From: Dehalococcoidia bacterium
GTDB taxonomy: Bacteria > Chloroflexota > Dehalococcoidia > Dehalococcoidales > RBG-16-60-22
Length of the DNA stretch: 48,475 nucleotides
Direction: 5' to 3'
Assembly: GCA_011192005.1 (NCBI GenBank)
Contig: DUFB01000084.1
Span: 1 to 48,475, forward strand
Shown here: positions 16,754-25,070 of the stretch, in pieces
Layout: each line of letters begins with the position of its first letter
Position numbering within the stretch: position 1 is the first letter of the stretch
Made by a program: the position numbers and the translations under genes
Notes under the pieces: model-generated
Database searches by the model: none
What the model was told of the DNA's origin: nothing
What the model saw: only the letters and a program-made list of their open reading frames with translations

Positions 16754-18601
16754 TTAACGGAATAGTCCCTCGCGGTAAGCCTTGGAGAGGATTCCGTAGA
16801 CTTCGTAAAAATTGGTATTTCCCTGTTCGTGCATGCGTTTCAGCACCTCGGCCCTCTGCTTCAGTATCTTGTATACCTCCCGTCTTTTTTCTTCGGGGAA
16901 ACCCCGCCGCGGCGCGATTTTATTCTCGAGTATGTATGAGTTCTGGTATCCCCGGAAGAGGAAGGAGTCGTCAAGGGGATTCCAGTTAAATGACTCTATG
17001 AAGGAGAAACTGTCGCCTACGGAGTCATAACTGACTATTTCGTTAATGGAAGTCAATCGCCTGGCCAGGCTGCCGTTTGCCAGACGTACCTGCTGGCAGA
17101 TGACCACCACGTTAAGGTTATCGACGTATGACTTGGGCACGTTAATCGGATTACCGGTAACACGCTGGATAAGCTTGGATACCGAAGCGGCGTGGAAAGT
17201 ACTCATGCAGGCATGACCGGTCTGCATCGCCTGGAAAGCGATGGCGCCTTCTTCACCGCGGATCTCACCGACGATAATAAGATTAGGCCTCTGCCTCAGG
17301 GCTGCCTTGAGCAGGTCGAACATGGAAACCTCGGAACTATCCTCCTCTTTGGCGGACCCGCGGGTGCATCCGCGAATCCAGTTATGGTGTGGTACTTGCA
17401 CCTCCGGTGTATCCTCGATACTGACGATTTTTGCCTCGGGTGGAATAAACGTAGTCAAGGCGTTCAGCAGCGTGGTCTTACCGGAGGCAGTTTCCCCGGA
17501 GACCCAGACATTCATCCCTTCCTGCAATATCATAGAAAGGTAGGCTGCCATATCATAGTTGAGAGCGCCAAATCCAATAAGCTCCAGTATGCTTAACGGC
17601 GTATCGCTGAATTTCCTGATGGTAAAGTTACTGCCCCGTTTGGAAACGTCCGTACCGTAAACGATATTGATACGGGAGCCGTCGGGCAGGGTAGCATCCA
17701 CGCACGGTTCGCGGAAGGTCACGGGATGCTTAATTCCTTCCGCCAGCTCGATGACGAATTTGTCCAGAGTCTCGTGCGTATCGAAACCGATGCTGGCTCT
17801 GAGGCCGCCGAATATCTTATGCTCCACGAAGATGTTGCCCAGTCCGGAGCAGGAAATATCCTCGATGTTCGGGTCCAGTATCATCGGGTCTAGGGCTCCC
17901 ATACCTTCCAGCTTGCGTCGCAGCAGGTAGCGGAGGCTGTTGTACTGGAACTTGGATATATCTATCTTCTTGGACCGGGAACGGGCTCTGGTGGCTCCTT
18001 TTTCTTCCTTTTTCTTCTTCTTATTCTTCTTGTTATCGCTCCTGGGAATTTCTACGTTCTCTTTGTTTTCTCCTTCAGGCTTTTCGGGTTTATCTTCATC
18101 CTTGGGAAGTTTCTTCTTCGGCGGGGGTTTAACGTTGGTGATATTTACAATCCTGTCAACTATGTCCATGATTATTTCGAGGCGCTTTTTGGGGTCTTCT
18201 ATACCTTCCAGCTCTTCAACGTAGTCCGCGAGGCGCAGCTCTATTTCATCGAGAGCCTCCCTCTGGGCATCGATGAGGCTCGGTTCTACGGCAATATAAT
18301 AATCTCTAACATCATTGGGGTTAGCCAGGATATGGACGAACACCCCACCCCCCACCTGATAGATAAGGTTAGGGTCTTTAGTCCCCTTCAAACTTCGAGT
18401 GACCTTCTCGTAATAGGCAGGCGGGCCAAAGCCGTTTTCAGGTATGCAGTGCAGGTACTGGAGCAGGTGCGGGTGTTCCTTGCATACCGCCTGTAATTCC
18501 TCGGAAAGATTGGAGAACACCGGACACCTTTCCGTAGCGGTACCGCATTCCTTGCCGCATTCCCGAGAACACTGTTCTATATCAAATGGAAGAATTGGCA
18601 T
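16754..18601 (-). CDS. arlI: ArlI, archaellum assembly/rotation ATPase
   Basis: This 615-residue type II/IV secretion superfamily ATPase is of the FlaI/ArlI kind. Walker A is GETASGKTT (about 369-377), the Asp box lies in VSIEDTPEVQV, Walker B is LIIVGEIRG (about 441-449), and the His box follows in TGHACMSTFHAAS. In archaea a hexamer of ArlI drives both filament assembly and rotation below the ArlJ platform. The context of arlH, arlJ and archaellins supports ArlI over TadA/PilB. Two oddities are an N-terminal four-Cys cluster (C11, C15, C19, C26) and a Lys/Glu/Pro-rich linker at about 158-212, which make it longer than the roughly 510-550 residues usual for archaeal ArlI. The start is ATG with GGAG. 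It begins 8 nt after arlH. Confidence 0.92.
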   Translation of the reverse strand: MPILPFDIEQCSRECGKECGTATERCPVFSNLSEELQAVCKEHPHLLQYLHCIPENGFGPPAYYEKVTRSLKGTKDPNLIYQVGGGVFVHILANPNDVRDYYIAVEPSLIDAQREALDEIELRLADYVEELEGIEDPKKRLEIIMDIVDRIVNITNVKPPPKKKLPKDEDKPEKPEGENKENVEIPRSDNKKNKKKKKEEKGATRARSRSKKIDISKFQYNSLRYLLRRKLEGMGALDPMILDPNIEDISCSGLGNIFVEHKIFGGLRASIGFDTHETLDKFVIELAEGIKHPVTFREPCVDATLPDGSRINIVYGTDVSKRGSNFTIRKFSDTPLSILELIGFGALNYDMAAYLSMILQEGMNVWVSGETASGKTTLLNALTTFIPPEAKIVSIEDTPEVQVPHHNWIRGCTRGSAKEEDSSEVSMFDLLKAALRQRPNLIIVGEIRGEEGAIAFQAMQTGHACMSTFHAASVSKLIQRVTGNPINVPKSYVDNLNVVVICQQVRLANGSLARRLTSINEIVSYDSVGDSFSFIESFNWNPLDDSFLFRGYQNSYILENKIAPRRGFPEEKRREVYKILKQRAEVLKRMHEQGNTNFYEVYGILSKAYREGLFR

Positions 18602-18609
18602 CTAATCTC

Positions 18610-19323
18610 CTAAACTCTGGCTTTAGCGAGGGGTATAATCCGCATACCAAGCTTGGGTTCTATATCGAAACTGACCACATCTCCCGTCGGTCGTTCCGCT
18701 CCCCGGACCTTCAATACCTCCATCAGCTTTATCATGCTGTCGCCGACCTGCTCCAGCTTGAACTTGAAGCGGGCGTCGCACAGCGAGCGTGTCCGGGAAA
18801 GCATATCTTCCTCGAAAGCGTACGAATGTGCCACCAGGATGATAGTCAGGCCGTCATCGCACATGTTCTTGCATCTGGAAAAGAAATCTATAATAGCCAC
18901 CGGATTGCTGTGGGCTACCAGCAGGGTAATGGAATCCACGATTATCAGCTTGAATTCGTTAGGAAGCTGCGAAAAGTGGTGGGTCAGGACGTGAAAAGGC
19001 TTTTGCCCGCCCGCCATGCCCGCGCTGAAAGTCAGCGGGAAAATACGCAGGCGGTCGGCCAGGAAATGGTCTAGGACGTGTAAAGCCAGGGAGTCCATCT
19101 GGCTGATAAGACTTCTTACGGCATTTTCCGTGGTGTAGTATGCCACCGAGATTTCCCCGATGACCAGCGTGCCGTTGGTGAGATGCTGGCACAGGACGCT
19201 TTTTCCCGCATCCGAGTGCCCTTCAACGAGGCACAGTGAGCCCAGCGGAATGCCGCCGCCGAGTTTCTCGTCTACTTCCGGTACCCCGGTTATAATAAAT
19301 TCCTTCTTCTTTTCTGTCGCCAT
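18610..19323 (-). CDS. arlH: ArlH, archaellum RecA/KaiC-like regulator ATPase
   Basis: This protein of about 237 residues has a RecA/KaiC fold with Walker A VEGHSDAGKSVLCQ and a Walker-B-like LIIVDSITLL. These match ArlH (FlaH), the nucleotide-binding protein that forms a ring under ArlI and is needed for assembly and motility. The GxPLGSLCLVEG lead-in to the P-loop is typical of the family. I place the start at the ATG at 19323 (MATEKKKEF), which has GAGAGG 8 nt upstream; the track start at 19332 is a GTG overlapping that site. It lies between arlD/E and arlI with short gaps, in the conserved H-I order. Confidence 0.92.
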   Translation of the reverse strand: MATEKKKEFIITGVPEVDEKLGGGIPLGSLCLVEGHSDAGKSVLCQHLTNGTLVIGEISVAYYTTENAVRSLISQMDSLALHVLDHFLADRLRIFPLTFSAGMAGGQKPFHVLTHHFSQLPNEFKLIIVDSITLLVAHSNPVAIIDFFSRCKNMCDDGLTIILVAHSYAFEEDMLSRTRSLCDARFKFKLEQVGDSMIKLMEVLKVRGAERPTGDVVSFDIEPKLGMRIIPLAKARV

Positions 19324-19364
19324 ATCAAACACCTCTCTCGTCTGGTGTCATGTATTTCATGAAC

Positions 19365-20327
19365 TTAGTTTTCGGAACCACTGGAATCGACTTCGGGCAT
19401 GAGGTCTATGCAATACTCTTTTCCCTTCCCGTCACCGTTGGGGAAGACAAGCTTAAGCTTAACGGGAGGTTCTTCCGCTTCTTCCTGTATCTCGATTACT
19501 TCGTTTTCATCGGGTTCCAGTTCTTCGTCTATCTCGTTCCAGTGAGGCCTCACGGGATTAAGAGGTGCATCTCCTCCCGTCAGAATTCCATGTAGAGAAA
19601 GCATCGCATTGCTCCAGACTTCGGCCATGCTGTTATCCCCGGGTTTCTCCTCGGATAGCTCGGCCAGGTGAAGTATCACGTCTTTTAATTCGGGAGAAAG
19701 GTGCCCGCTGATACCGTATACTTCGAGGAATGTAGGCAGCTGTTCGTCGCCTATCTCTTTCTTCGCTATAGATATCCAGCTTATCAAATTAGCTAGCAGA
19801 TTAACCTTGGGTACAGATTTATTCAATTCGCCGCTGATTTTCTCGTAATCAATCTGCTGTTCTCCCCCCAGAGGTGATTCGGGTGAGGACATAAACGGTT
19901 CCTCCTCTTCGTAAGTCTCTTCCATTTCCGGTTCCTCAACGGATTCCAGGTCTTCATCCACGGTTTCCAGCTCGTCATCGGCTGACGTATGAACTTCCCC
20001 TCCTTCCACAGCTTTAGAGCCGTCTTTTTCGGTTTTCGGTTCGGTTTCGGATTCCGATGGCTCGCTTTCCGGTTCTTCCTCAGCTTTGTCTACGGATCTG
20101 GTTTCTTCTTCTTGGGGCATACCTTCAGGGGGCAGTGAAAAAGTGCCTTTCATATTCACCGTCTGGTCACCGCTGTCTCCCAGTGCCGCCAGAATGGTCG
20201 AGAACTCGGTCGTGGGGAGTTCCATATTAAGAAGATAGTCACGTACAGAGGAGAGCGTTTGCTTTAACTCACCCTTCAATAGCTTAAGCTCTTCTTCTAT
20301 GGTTTGTAGCTGTTTTTCGGATTCCAT
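19365..20327 (-). CDS. ArlD/E-domain protein (archaellum switch complex component)
   Basis: This 320-residue protein has an N-terminal coiled coil (about 1-45, QLQTIEEELKLLKGELKQTLSS), a long acidic linker (about 80-150), and a compact helical domain at about 170-240. The domain (VNLLANLISWISIAKKEIGDEQLPTFLEVYGISGHLSPELKD) resembles the archaeal FlaD/FlaE domain, including the WIxxLxxxxGxxxLPxxLxxY pattern. A short C-terminal tail follows. In Euryarchaeota such proteins form a cytoplasmic ring that receives CheF and chemotaxis signals. No che genes are in this window. It is encoded immediately upstream of arlH. I call the family with fair confidence but cannot separate C, D and E. Confidence 0.72.
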   Translation of the reverse strand: MESEKQLQTIEEELKLLKGELKQTLSSVRDYLLNMELPTTEFSTILAALGDSGDQTVNMKGTFSLPPEGMPQEEETRSVDKAEEEPESEPSESETEPKTEKDGSKAVEGGEVHTSADDELETVDEDLESVEEPEMEETYEEEEPFMSSPESPLGGEQQIDYEKISGELNKSVPKVNLLANLISWISIAKKEIGDEQLPTFLEVYGISGHLSPELKDVILHLAELSEEKPGDNSMAEVWSNAMLSLHGILTGGDAPLNPVRPHWNEIDEELEPDENEVIEIQEEAEEPPVKLKLVFPNGDGKGKEYCIDLMPEVDSSGSEN

Positions 20328-20333
20328 CTGGTA

Positions 20334-20507
20334 TTACCCCCTTTCGGATCTCAGTTCATCCTGAAGCCTCTCTTTATCGAGTTCGTTCGGGATGGGACTC
20401 TGTACTTCCATTAAATATGTGCGGATATCAAACAGGATTTCCTGTAACTCATCCTTGGTTTGTTGCAGGTCTTCCTCGATGGCTTTTATCCTTTCCTCTA
20501 TTTCCAT
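20334..20507 (-). CDS. 57-aa coiled-coil protein, paralogous to the ArlD/E N-terminus
   Basis: This ORF is too short for the track. A near-perfect ribosome site (AAGGAGGCAAC then ATG) precedes MEIEERIKAIEEDLQQTKDE, and the frame runs 57 codons to a TAA that lies 6 nt before the ArlD/E ATG. The sequence parallels the first about 45 residues of ArlD/E (IEEELKLLKGELKQTLSSVRDYLLNMELP against IEEDLQQTKDELQEILFDIRTYLMEVQSP). It therefore looks like a stand-alone coiled-coil partner that could heterodimerise with it. It lies between arlJ and arlD/E, and the gap is otherwise unexplained. Confidence 0.8.
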   Translation of the reverse strand: MEIEERIKAIEEDLQQTKDELQEILFDIRTYLMEVQSPIPNELDKERLQDELRSERG

Positions 20508-20516
20508 GTTGCCTCC

Positions 20517-22028
20517 TTAGAATTTTGCCACGGATTCGAATAACGTTTCGGCTAGCATCGGCAGGGCTAACAGGGCGATGCCGGAGATAGCCGATGTCAT
20601 TCCCAGATTGCTTAATATTTTATATTTACTTCCCCCTTCGGCCAGACTGGGAGTAATCGCATTGGCTATGGTAAAAACCAGCACCAGCGGGATTACCAGG
20701 TTGTGCATTATATCCAGACCCGAAAGGTTGAAACTGGAAAGAGAAGCGATAGAAGGTGCTCCCGATACCGAAGGCATTGCCTCCTGGGCCCGTCCCACCA
20801 TTCCTCCGAATGCCACGATAACCTCCGTGATGAAAACCAGGATAAGGACAACGGCGGCATGCATCGTCAGGCACAGCCAGCGGAAGGGCATGGATACCGT
20901 CCTCCGCCTGGCCCGCAGCAGCGCCACTTTATCGGCATAAAACGCTGCCTGCTGACCGGCCTGCCCCGCCGAGCCGCCCACCTCGATGGCGTCGTAAAAC
21001 ATGCCAACGCTCCGATGTGCCAGTTCGCTGCCCGTTTCATCGATGAATATCCCCCACGAAAGCTTGGAACGTATTCCCGCGGTCAGCCTGGTATGGAGTC
21101 GTTTCACCGTTGTTCTCAGCACGTTGATGGCGTCGAGGTCAAGACGGGCTAAGGCGGAATTGACGGTCGTACCCAGTGCCGTACATACACCCCCCAGAGA
21201 CCTCAGGAAAGTGCCGATTTCTGCATCTCTTTTAACTATTTTCCTTTCGTCTTTCATGGCGATAAAACCAATGGGCAGGACCACTACTGCTATCAGCAGC
21301 AGTGCCGTGCCAAGATTCTGGCCCATTGCCATGAAAGCCCCACCGATAACAACCACGGCGATAAGTGTTGGTTTGAACAGCTTGTTTAGTAACTTTTGTT
21401 CATCTGAGCCTGGCCATTTCAGAATCGTGGACTCCTTCGGCGAGACCACCCATATCAGCCAGACACCGACGGTTGTGGTGGCTACGGATATGAATGCCAT
21501 GGCGACGATAAGCGAGGTCTGTATCTGCCATATCATCGTGGAAACTATCCCGATAACTACCACCAGGACCGCCGAGAGGACCAGAGAAATATAGGCGTCC
21601 GTCCACATCTTCAGCGATTCCAGGTGCCGGCCGTACTCGTTCTCGTAGTCCTCAGCACGCGCCTTAGCTTCTCTCACCAGGAAGTCAGCCTCGGGCTCGC
21701 CGGAGATAAGGGAACTGGAAAAGCGGAGCAGCAGCCCTTTTACTTCTTCTTCTTCAAGCGGTTCACCGACGGCGCGGCAAGCGCGGGCGTAGTCGTACTT
21801 CAGGCGCTTGCGGGCGAGTTCTACCCTCTTGAAATATTCGGCGGAAGAACACTGTAACTCAGCCGAGCGTTCGAAAATCTGGTCGCGCGGGACACCGGCG
21901 CTGGCAATTGTCGACATATACGAAAGCTGGTAAAACAGGTCAAAGCTCATCAACCGGTTGCTTCCGTTCTTGCTCTTGACCGGACTGCTCTGCTTCATCA
22001 CCAGATTTTTAACTTTATCGAGTATCAA
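20517..22028 (-). CDS. arlJ: ArlJ, archaellum membrane platform protein
   Basis: This 503-residue polytopic membrane protein is of the T2SF/TadB-TadC/FlaJ superfamily. Hydrophobic clusters are visible near residues 150-190 (AYISLVLSAVLVVVIGIVSTMIW), 230-265, 385-410 and at the C-terminus. Two conserved cytoplasmic helical domains lie between them (LRSLGGVCTALGTTVNSALARL; GSAGQAGQQAAFYADKVALL). It would be the membrane anchor on which ArlI acts. The start is a TTG with GGAAG upstream. The length and the flanking ArlF-like and ArlD/E genes fit archaellum ArlJ. It is the fourth core component here. Confidence 0.88.
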   Translation of the reverse strand: MILDKVKNLVMKQSSPVKSKNGSNRLMSFDLFYQLSYMSTIASAGVPRDQIFERSAELQCSSAEYFKRVELARKRLKYDYARACRAVGEPLEEEEVKGLLLRFSSSLISGEPEADFLVREAKARAEDYENEYGRHLESLKMWTDAYISLVLSAVLVVVIGIVSTMIWQIQTSLIVAMAFISVATTTVGVWLIWVVSPKESTILKWPGSDEQKLLNKLFKPTLIAVVVIGGAFMAMGQNLGTALLLIAVVVLPIGFIAMKDERKIVKRDAEIGTFLRSLGGVCTALGTTVNSALARLDLDAINVLRTTVKRLHTRLTAGIRSKLSWGIFIDETGSELAHRSVGMFYDAIEVGGSAGQAGQQAAFYADKVALLRARRRTVSMPFRWLCLTMHAAVVLILVFITEVIVAFGGMVGRAQEAMPSVSGAPSIASLSSFNLSGLDIMHNLVIPLVLVFTIANAITPSLAEGGSKYKILSNLGMTSAISGIALLALPMLAETLFESVAKF

Positions 22029-22061
22029 CTGAATCTTCCTTCTTTTCCTTATGAATCGGGA

Positions 22062-23171
22062 TTACGGACTGCACTCTATCCTTGTCTGGTCGGATATAGC
22101 CAGAGTATTATCATCTATGATTATCTGCATGTATCCCGGACCATTCTCGGGCCCGCTATTATCCGTCTCGCCGTAAAAAACTATCTCCAGGTAGTCGCTA
22201 TCATCGACCACCGTGTATCCGGGGAAAGCGTAGGTGGCGCTCTTGGTTACCCATGTCCCCGCTTCATCGATGGTAAGGTAGGCATCGGCGACATTGGAGG
22301 CTATCGTCGTTCTTATCGTGCCGTCGGCTTTCCTTATCAGGATGTCTATATTGAAGTTAACGTCGCCGTTTATATTGGGGAATTGCAGGTCTCCCCAGGT
22401 ACGGCAGCGGTAATACACTGTCCAGGTCTGCGCCGGGATATCGCTGATTCCTTTCAGCGGAAACAGAATCCTCGCTGTCTTGGATGACTGGTTCTCGTCA
22501 TAGAGGATTTTCCTGGCTACTTCGTCGGCGGCAAAGGCATCGGTCGTAATGGTCACTGCATCTCCATCACAGGGGGTCGCTTCCGCCAGCTGAAAATATT
22601 CGTTTCCGGTGATAAAGATACTCTCCGAGTGGGGAGTAAGCCAGGTATAACCGGGCTGCAAGAATGATATTGAGTCGGATATCCCGTTGTGGGTGGTAAG
22701 TGTCAAATCAGCCGATGTATTATCACCGGGCAGGGGGTTCAGCCTGGCGAGGATTATCAGCTCTTCCTCGGGATTCAGTAGACCCGGCTCGAAAAATTCC
22801 GGTTGCCCGCCCAGGCAGATACATGCCTTTTGCCATGCGTTATCGCCCGGTGTTCCCTCGGTATACGGTAGCCAACTCGAATAAATAGTACCGCCGCCGT
22901 CTTCATAGTGGACGATTATATCCCATTTATCGAAATCGCCCAGTTTATACTGACCGTTGTTATCCACCGTGACCCTCACCAGATCCGACCATGACAGGTA
23001 TTCGGCGCGCAATGCCGTTACCGATGTTCTCATCAGGTCTCCTTCTCTCGTTATCATCTTTTCAAAGCTGAGCGCGGTGGTATCAGCCGAGGTTAGAATC
23101 CCCTGTGACAGCGTCATTCCTCCCAGCATTATCAAGGCTACACAAACAATACAGACGACGATTGTCGCCAT
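22062..23171 (-). CDS. Long ArlF-like stator candidate with C-terminal beta-sandwich-like extension
   Basis: The 369-residue protein starts with one N-terminal hydrophobic helix (MATIVVCIVCVALIMLGGMTLSQG) and then an extracellular beta-rich region. Residues 1-165 parallel the shorter neighbour at 23226 (FDKWDIIVHYEDGGGTIYSSWLPYTEGTPGDN against FDKWDFIIQYYDDMGTFHSTWLPYTSGTLGDN). The first part therefore resembles the ArlF/ArlG (archaellin-like) fold. The additional roughly 200 residues have a regular strand pattern rich in aromatic, Asp and Thr residues, suggesting a jelly-roll domain. In archaea ArlF/ArlG form the extracellular stator bound to the S-layer; the extension could bind the outer cell layer here. 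It has AAAGGAG before its ATG. Confidence 0.65.
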   Translation of the reverse strand: MATIVVCIVCVALIMLGGMTLSQGILTSADTTALSFEKMITREGDLMRTSVTALRAEYLSWSDLVRVTVDNNGQYKLGDFDKWDIIVHYEDGGGTIYSSWLPYTEGTPGDNAWQKACICLGGQPEFFEPGLLNPEEELIILARLNPLPGDNTSADLTLTTHNGISDSISFLQPGYTWLTPHSESIFITGNEYFQLAEATPCDGDAVTITTDAFAADEVARKILYDENQSSKTARILFPLKGISDIPAQTWTVYYRCRTWGDLQFPNINGDVNFNIDILIRKADGTIRTTIASNVADAYLTIDEAGTWVTKSATYAFPGYTVVDDSDYLEIVFYGETDNSGPENGPGYMQIIIDDNTLAISDQTRIECSP

Positions 23172-23225
23172 GACCTGTTCTCCTTTTTAAACTTGATATT
23201 CCTTTTTATCTCCTTATTCATACCG

Positions 23226-23741
23226 CTATCTGGTAAAATAGGTTGAAGCGGTAATACCCTCGGGAGTGGCAATGACCACCATGTTGGTGGTATTGTCTCC
23301 TACGGCAGGCTCAAGCTGCGCTACCAGCAGTATCGATTCGCTCTGGTTCAGTACGTTCGGCTCGTATATTTCGGCTTCTCCGTTCAGCAATATCTCCGAT
23401 ACTCCCCATTCGTTATCTCCAAGTGTTCCCGAAGTATAAGGGAGCCATGTACTGTGAAAAGTTCCCATATCGTCATAATACTGAATGATGAAATCCCACT
23501 TATCAAAATCAGCCAGCTTTGCCTGACCGGTGTTTTCCAGTATCACCTCGAGTGTATTTGCCGCTGTCAGGCTGGAACTGACCGGAGTTAATTCCGTCCT
23601 TATCAATGTTTCACCCCTCTCCCTCACATCCTCCAGTCCTGTGGTGCTGGTATCTACGGTAGTCATAAATCCCTGGGACATTGTCATGCCGCCAAAGACT
23701 ATCAGGGCTATACATATTAAAGAGACAAGTATCGTCTCCAT
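23226..23741 (-). CDS. ArlF-like stator candidate (short form)
   Basis: This 171-residue protein has an N-terminal membrane helix (METILVSLICIALIVFGGMTMSQG) and an archaellin/ArlF-like beta domain. The domain contains LEVILENTGQAKLADFDKWDFIIQYYD, the NTG-containing strand typical of the family. It corresponds to the first half of the long neighbour at 22062-23171, so the two are tandem paralogues. There is no class III KG^ signal motif, so it is probably retained in the membrane as an anchor, as archaeal ArlF is. GGAG precedes its ATG by about 6 nt. ArlF against ArlG cannot be settled by eye. Confidence 0.65.
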   Translation of the reverse strand: METILVSLICIALIVFGGMTMSQGFMTTVDTSTTGLEDVRERGETLIRTELTPVSSSLTAANTLEVILENTGQAKLADFDKWDFIIQYYDDMGTFHSTWLPYTSGTLGDNEWGVSEILLNGEAEIYEPNVLNQSESILLVAQLEPAVGDNTTNMVVIATPEGITASTYFTR

Positions 23742-23752
23742 ATATATCTCCG

Positions 23753-24229
23753 TTACATACTAAAGTAATATTCGTCATATATTCCGTTAGGCAGGGTAAA
23801 CTTGGTATAGTAGGTTCCTGCTCCCGGGTCGCTGCTGTAGCTGACTGTGATTTTTAAAGTGGCGCTGTTCCGCCACTCGGTATCGTTTTCAATATCATAG
23901 TCCCATTGAGGGTAATTGCCTCCGGCATGTTCGGTGTAGGGTATAAGTTCAAAGTTGTCCTCCTGGCCGCAGAAAAGGTCACAATCATCGATTGTCTTGA
24001 TGGTTTGCGTCCCGATGTTTTTTACCCACAGGTAGACGGACGTGCGGTTGGCCGTATTTGCTGCATGAACAATATTTATCCGACTTTTCATCCGTTCGTC
24101 CACTTGTTCGGCCATGCTTACCATGGCCTGGCTGGAACGGTTTACCATCGGATAAACACTGTTAAAGACAAATATCATACAAACAACCCCCGCTATAATC
24201 ATTAGAGCTGTAGTTATGGCCTTGTCCAA
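23753..24229 (-). CDS. ArlG-like archaellum accessory (stator) protein
   Basis: This 158-residue protein has a membrane helix at about 5-27 (ITTALMIIAGVVCMIFVFNSVYPMV), a helical neck (SMAEQVDERMKSRINIVHA) and a beta domain with VYLWVKNIGTQTIKTIDDCDLFCG. The neck-plus-strand pattern resembles archaeal FlaG/ArlG. Two Cys in CDLFC could form a disulphide outside the cell. Translation likely starts at a TTG with GGAGG 6 nt upstream. It is the first gene after the large hairpin that separates the archaellin genes from the accessory and motor genes. Confidence 0.65.
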   Translation of the reverse strand: MDKAITTALMIIAGVVCMIFVFNSVYPMVNRSSQAMVSMAEQVDERMKSRINIVHAANTANRTSVYLWVKNIGTQTIKTIDDCDLFCGQEDNFELIPYTEHAGGNYPQWDYDIENDTEWRNSATLKITVSYSSDPGAGTYYTKFTLPNGIYDEYYFSM

Positions 24230-24328
24230 AACAGTCCTCCGTCACTCCTTTAAAAATCGTACTAGTTTTCGCCATCAAGTTTATCCACAGCCTGTTTAAG
24301 CGGGCAGTTCCCTCATCAATGTTCTGGA

Positions 24329-24366
24329 GGTGGGGTGGGGTTTAATCCTTATTGCCCCACCCCACC
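24329..24366 (-). promoter_or_regulatory. 12-bp GC-rich stem-loop between archaellin and motor genes
   Basis: GGTGGGGTGGGG and CCCCACCCCACC pair perfectly around a 14-nt loop, 19 nt past the stop of the last archaellin gene. In the transcribed (minus) direction no U-tract follows (TCCAGAACATTG). It therefore looks more like an attenuator or 3'-end stabiliser that lets abundant archaellin mRNA outlast the downstream message than a full terminator. Confidence 0.65.
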
Positions 24367-24384
24367 GTAACCTGGGATTAAAAA

Positions 24385-25029
24385 CTAGCGAAGGTTCATT
24401 ATGGCGTCAATAAATGCCGGTATCGTGCGTTCTATCTCCAGAACGGCGCCGACGGGTGTCTGGATAATCAGACTGAATTCCGTGTTAATATTGAGAGCAG
24501 TGGTCAGGGCATCGATTAAGTTACCCCCACCGGCTCCAGCGGTAGTATCGCCAACAGTTATCTTGAATTTTTCGTTGTTTTCCAGCAGGTCATCAGAGTC
24601 GGAACCACCGAGCTTGGTGACAGTCCAGTAGAGGTCGTTTACTGTCTGGCTCTGGTCAATATAGTTGATGACAACCTTGTTGGTACTGGAACTATCGGCT
24701 ATACCGGTGGATGCTGCATCGGCTGTCGGTGCGGTAAAATCGATGGCTTCACCACCAAGTACATTGGATACGGTAAAGCTTATCTGCTTGACGACTCCGT
24801 TGGCGCCGGTCCCGTTGGCAGTAGCAATAACATTACCCTTGAGCTCCAGGGTGCTCTGGGCTTCCTTAAGTCCGGAATACACTGCCTCTTGGCTCTTCTG
24901 GGTGGAGAACAAGCCAGCGGAAAGGGTGGTGTAAGCGAAAACCGCGGCAACCACGACAAAGGCAATCAGGATGATGGCCGTTTCCAGACCGGTAATACCT
25001 TTCTCACGATTTAAGAATTTCTTTAGCAT
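24385..25029 (-). CDS. arlB: Archaellin ArlB (paralogue 1)
   Basis: This 214-residue filament subunit has a class III signal peptide, MLKKFLNREKG^ITGLETAIILIAFVVVAAVFAY. The cleavage after Gly11 is my prediction from the archaellin pattern. The hydrophobic helix forms the filament core and the rest is a beta-rich outer domain with Gly/Ala/Thr loops. There is one NGT sequon in the ATANGTGAN loop. The start has AGGAGGAAAA upstream. It is nearly identical to the next gene over the first 60 residues and at the DNA level around the ribosome site, so the two arose by tandem duplication. It is the last of three archaellins and immediately precedes a strong hairpin. Confidence 0.92.
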   Translation of the reverse strand: MLKKFLNREKGITGLETAIILIAFVVVAAVFAYTTLSAGLFSTQKSQEAVYSGLKEAQSTLELKGNVIATANGTGANGVVKQISFTVSNVLGGEAIDFTAPTADAASTGIADSSSTNKVVINYIDQSQTVNDLYWTVTKLGGSDSDDLLENNEKFKITVGDTTAGAGGGNLIDALTTALNINTEFSLIIQTPVGAVLEIERTIPAFIDAIMNLR

Positions 25030-25070
25030 TTTTCCTCCTTATTATCTTGTTGAACTGGATTGGGAACTAA

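Noticed and set aside
16754-24229. Tad pilus or type IV pilus locus
   Set aside because: The ATPase and platform protein are shared by these systems, but ArlH, class III archaellin leaders and the ArlD/E domain point to an archaellum.
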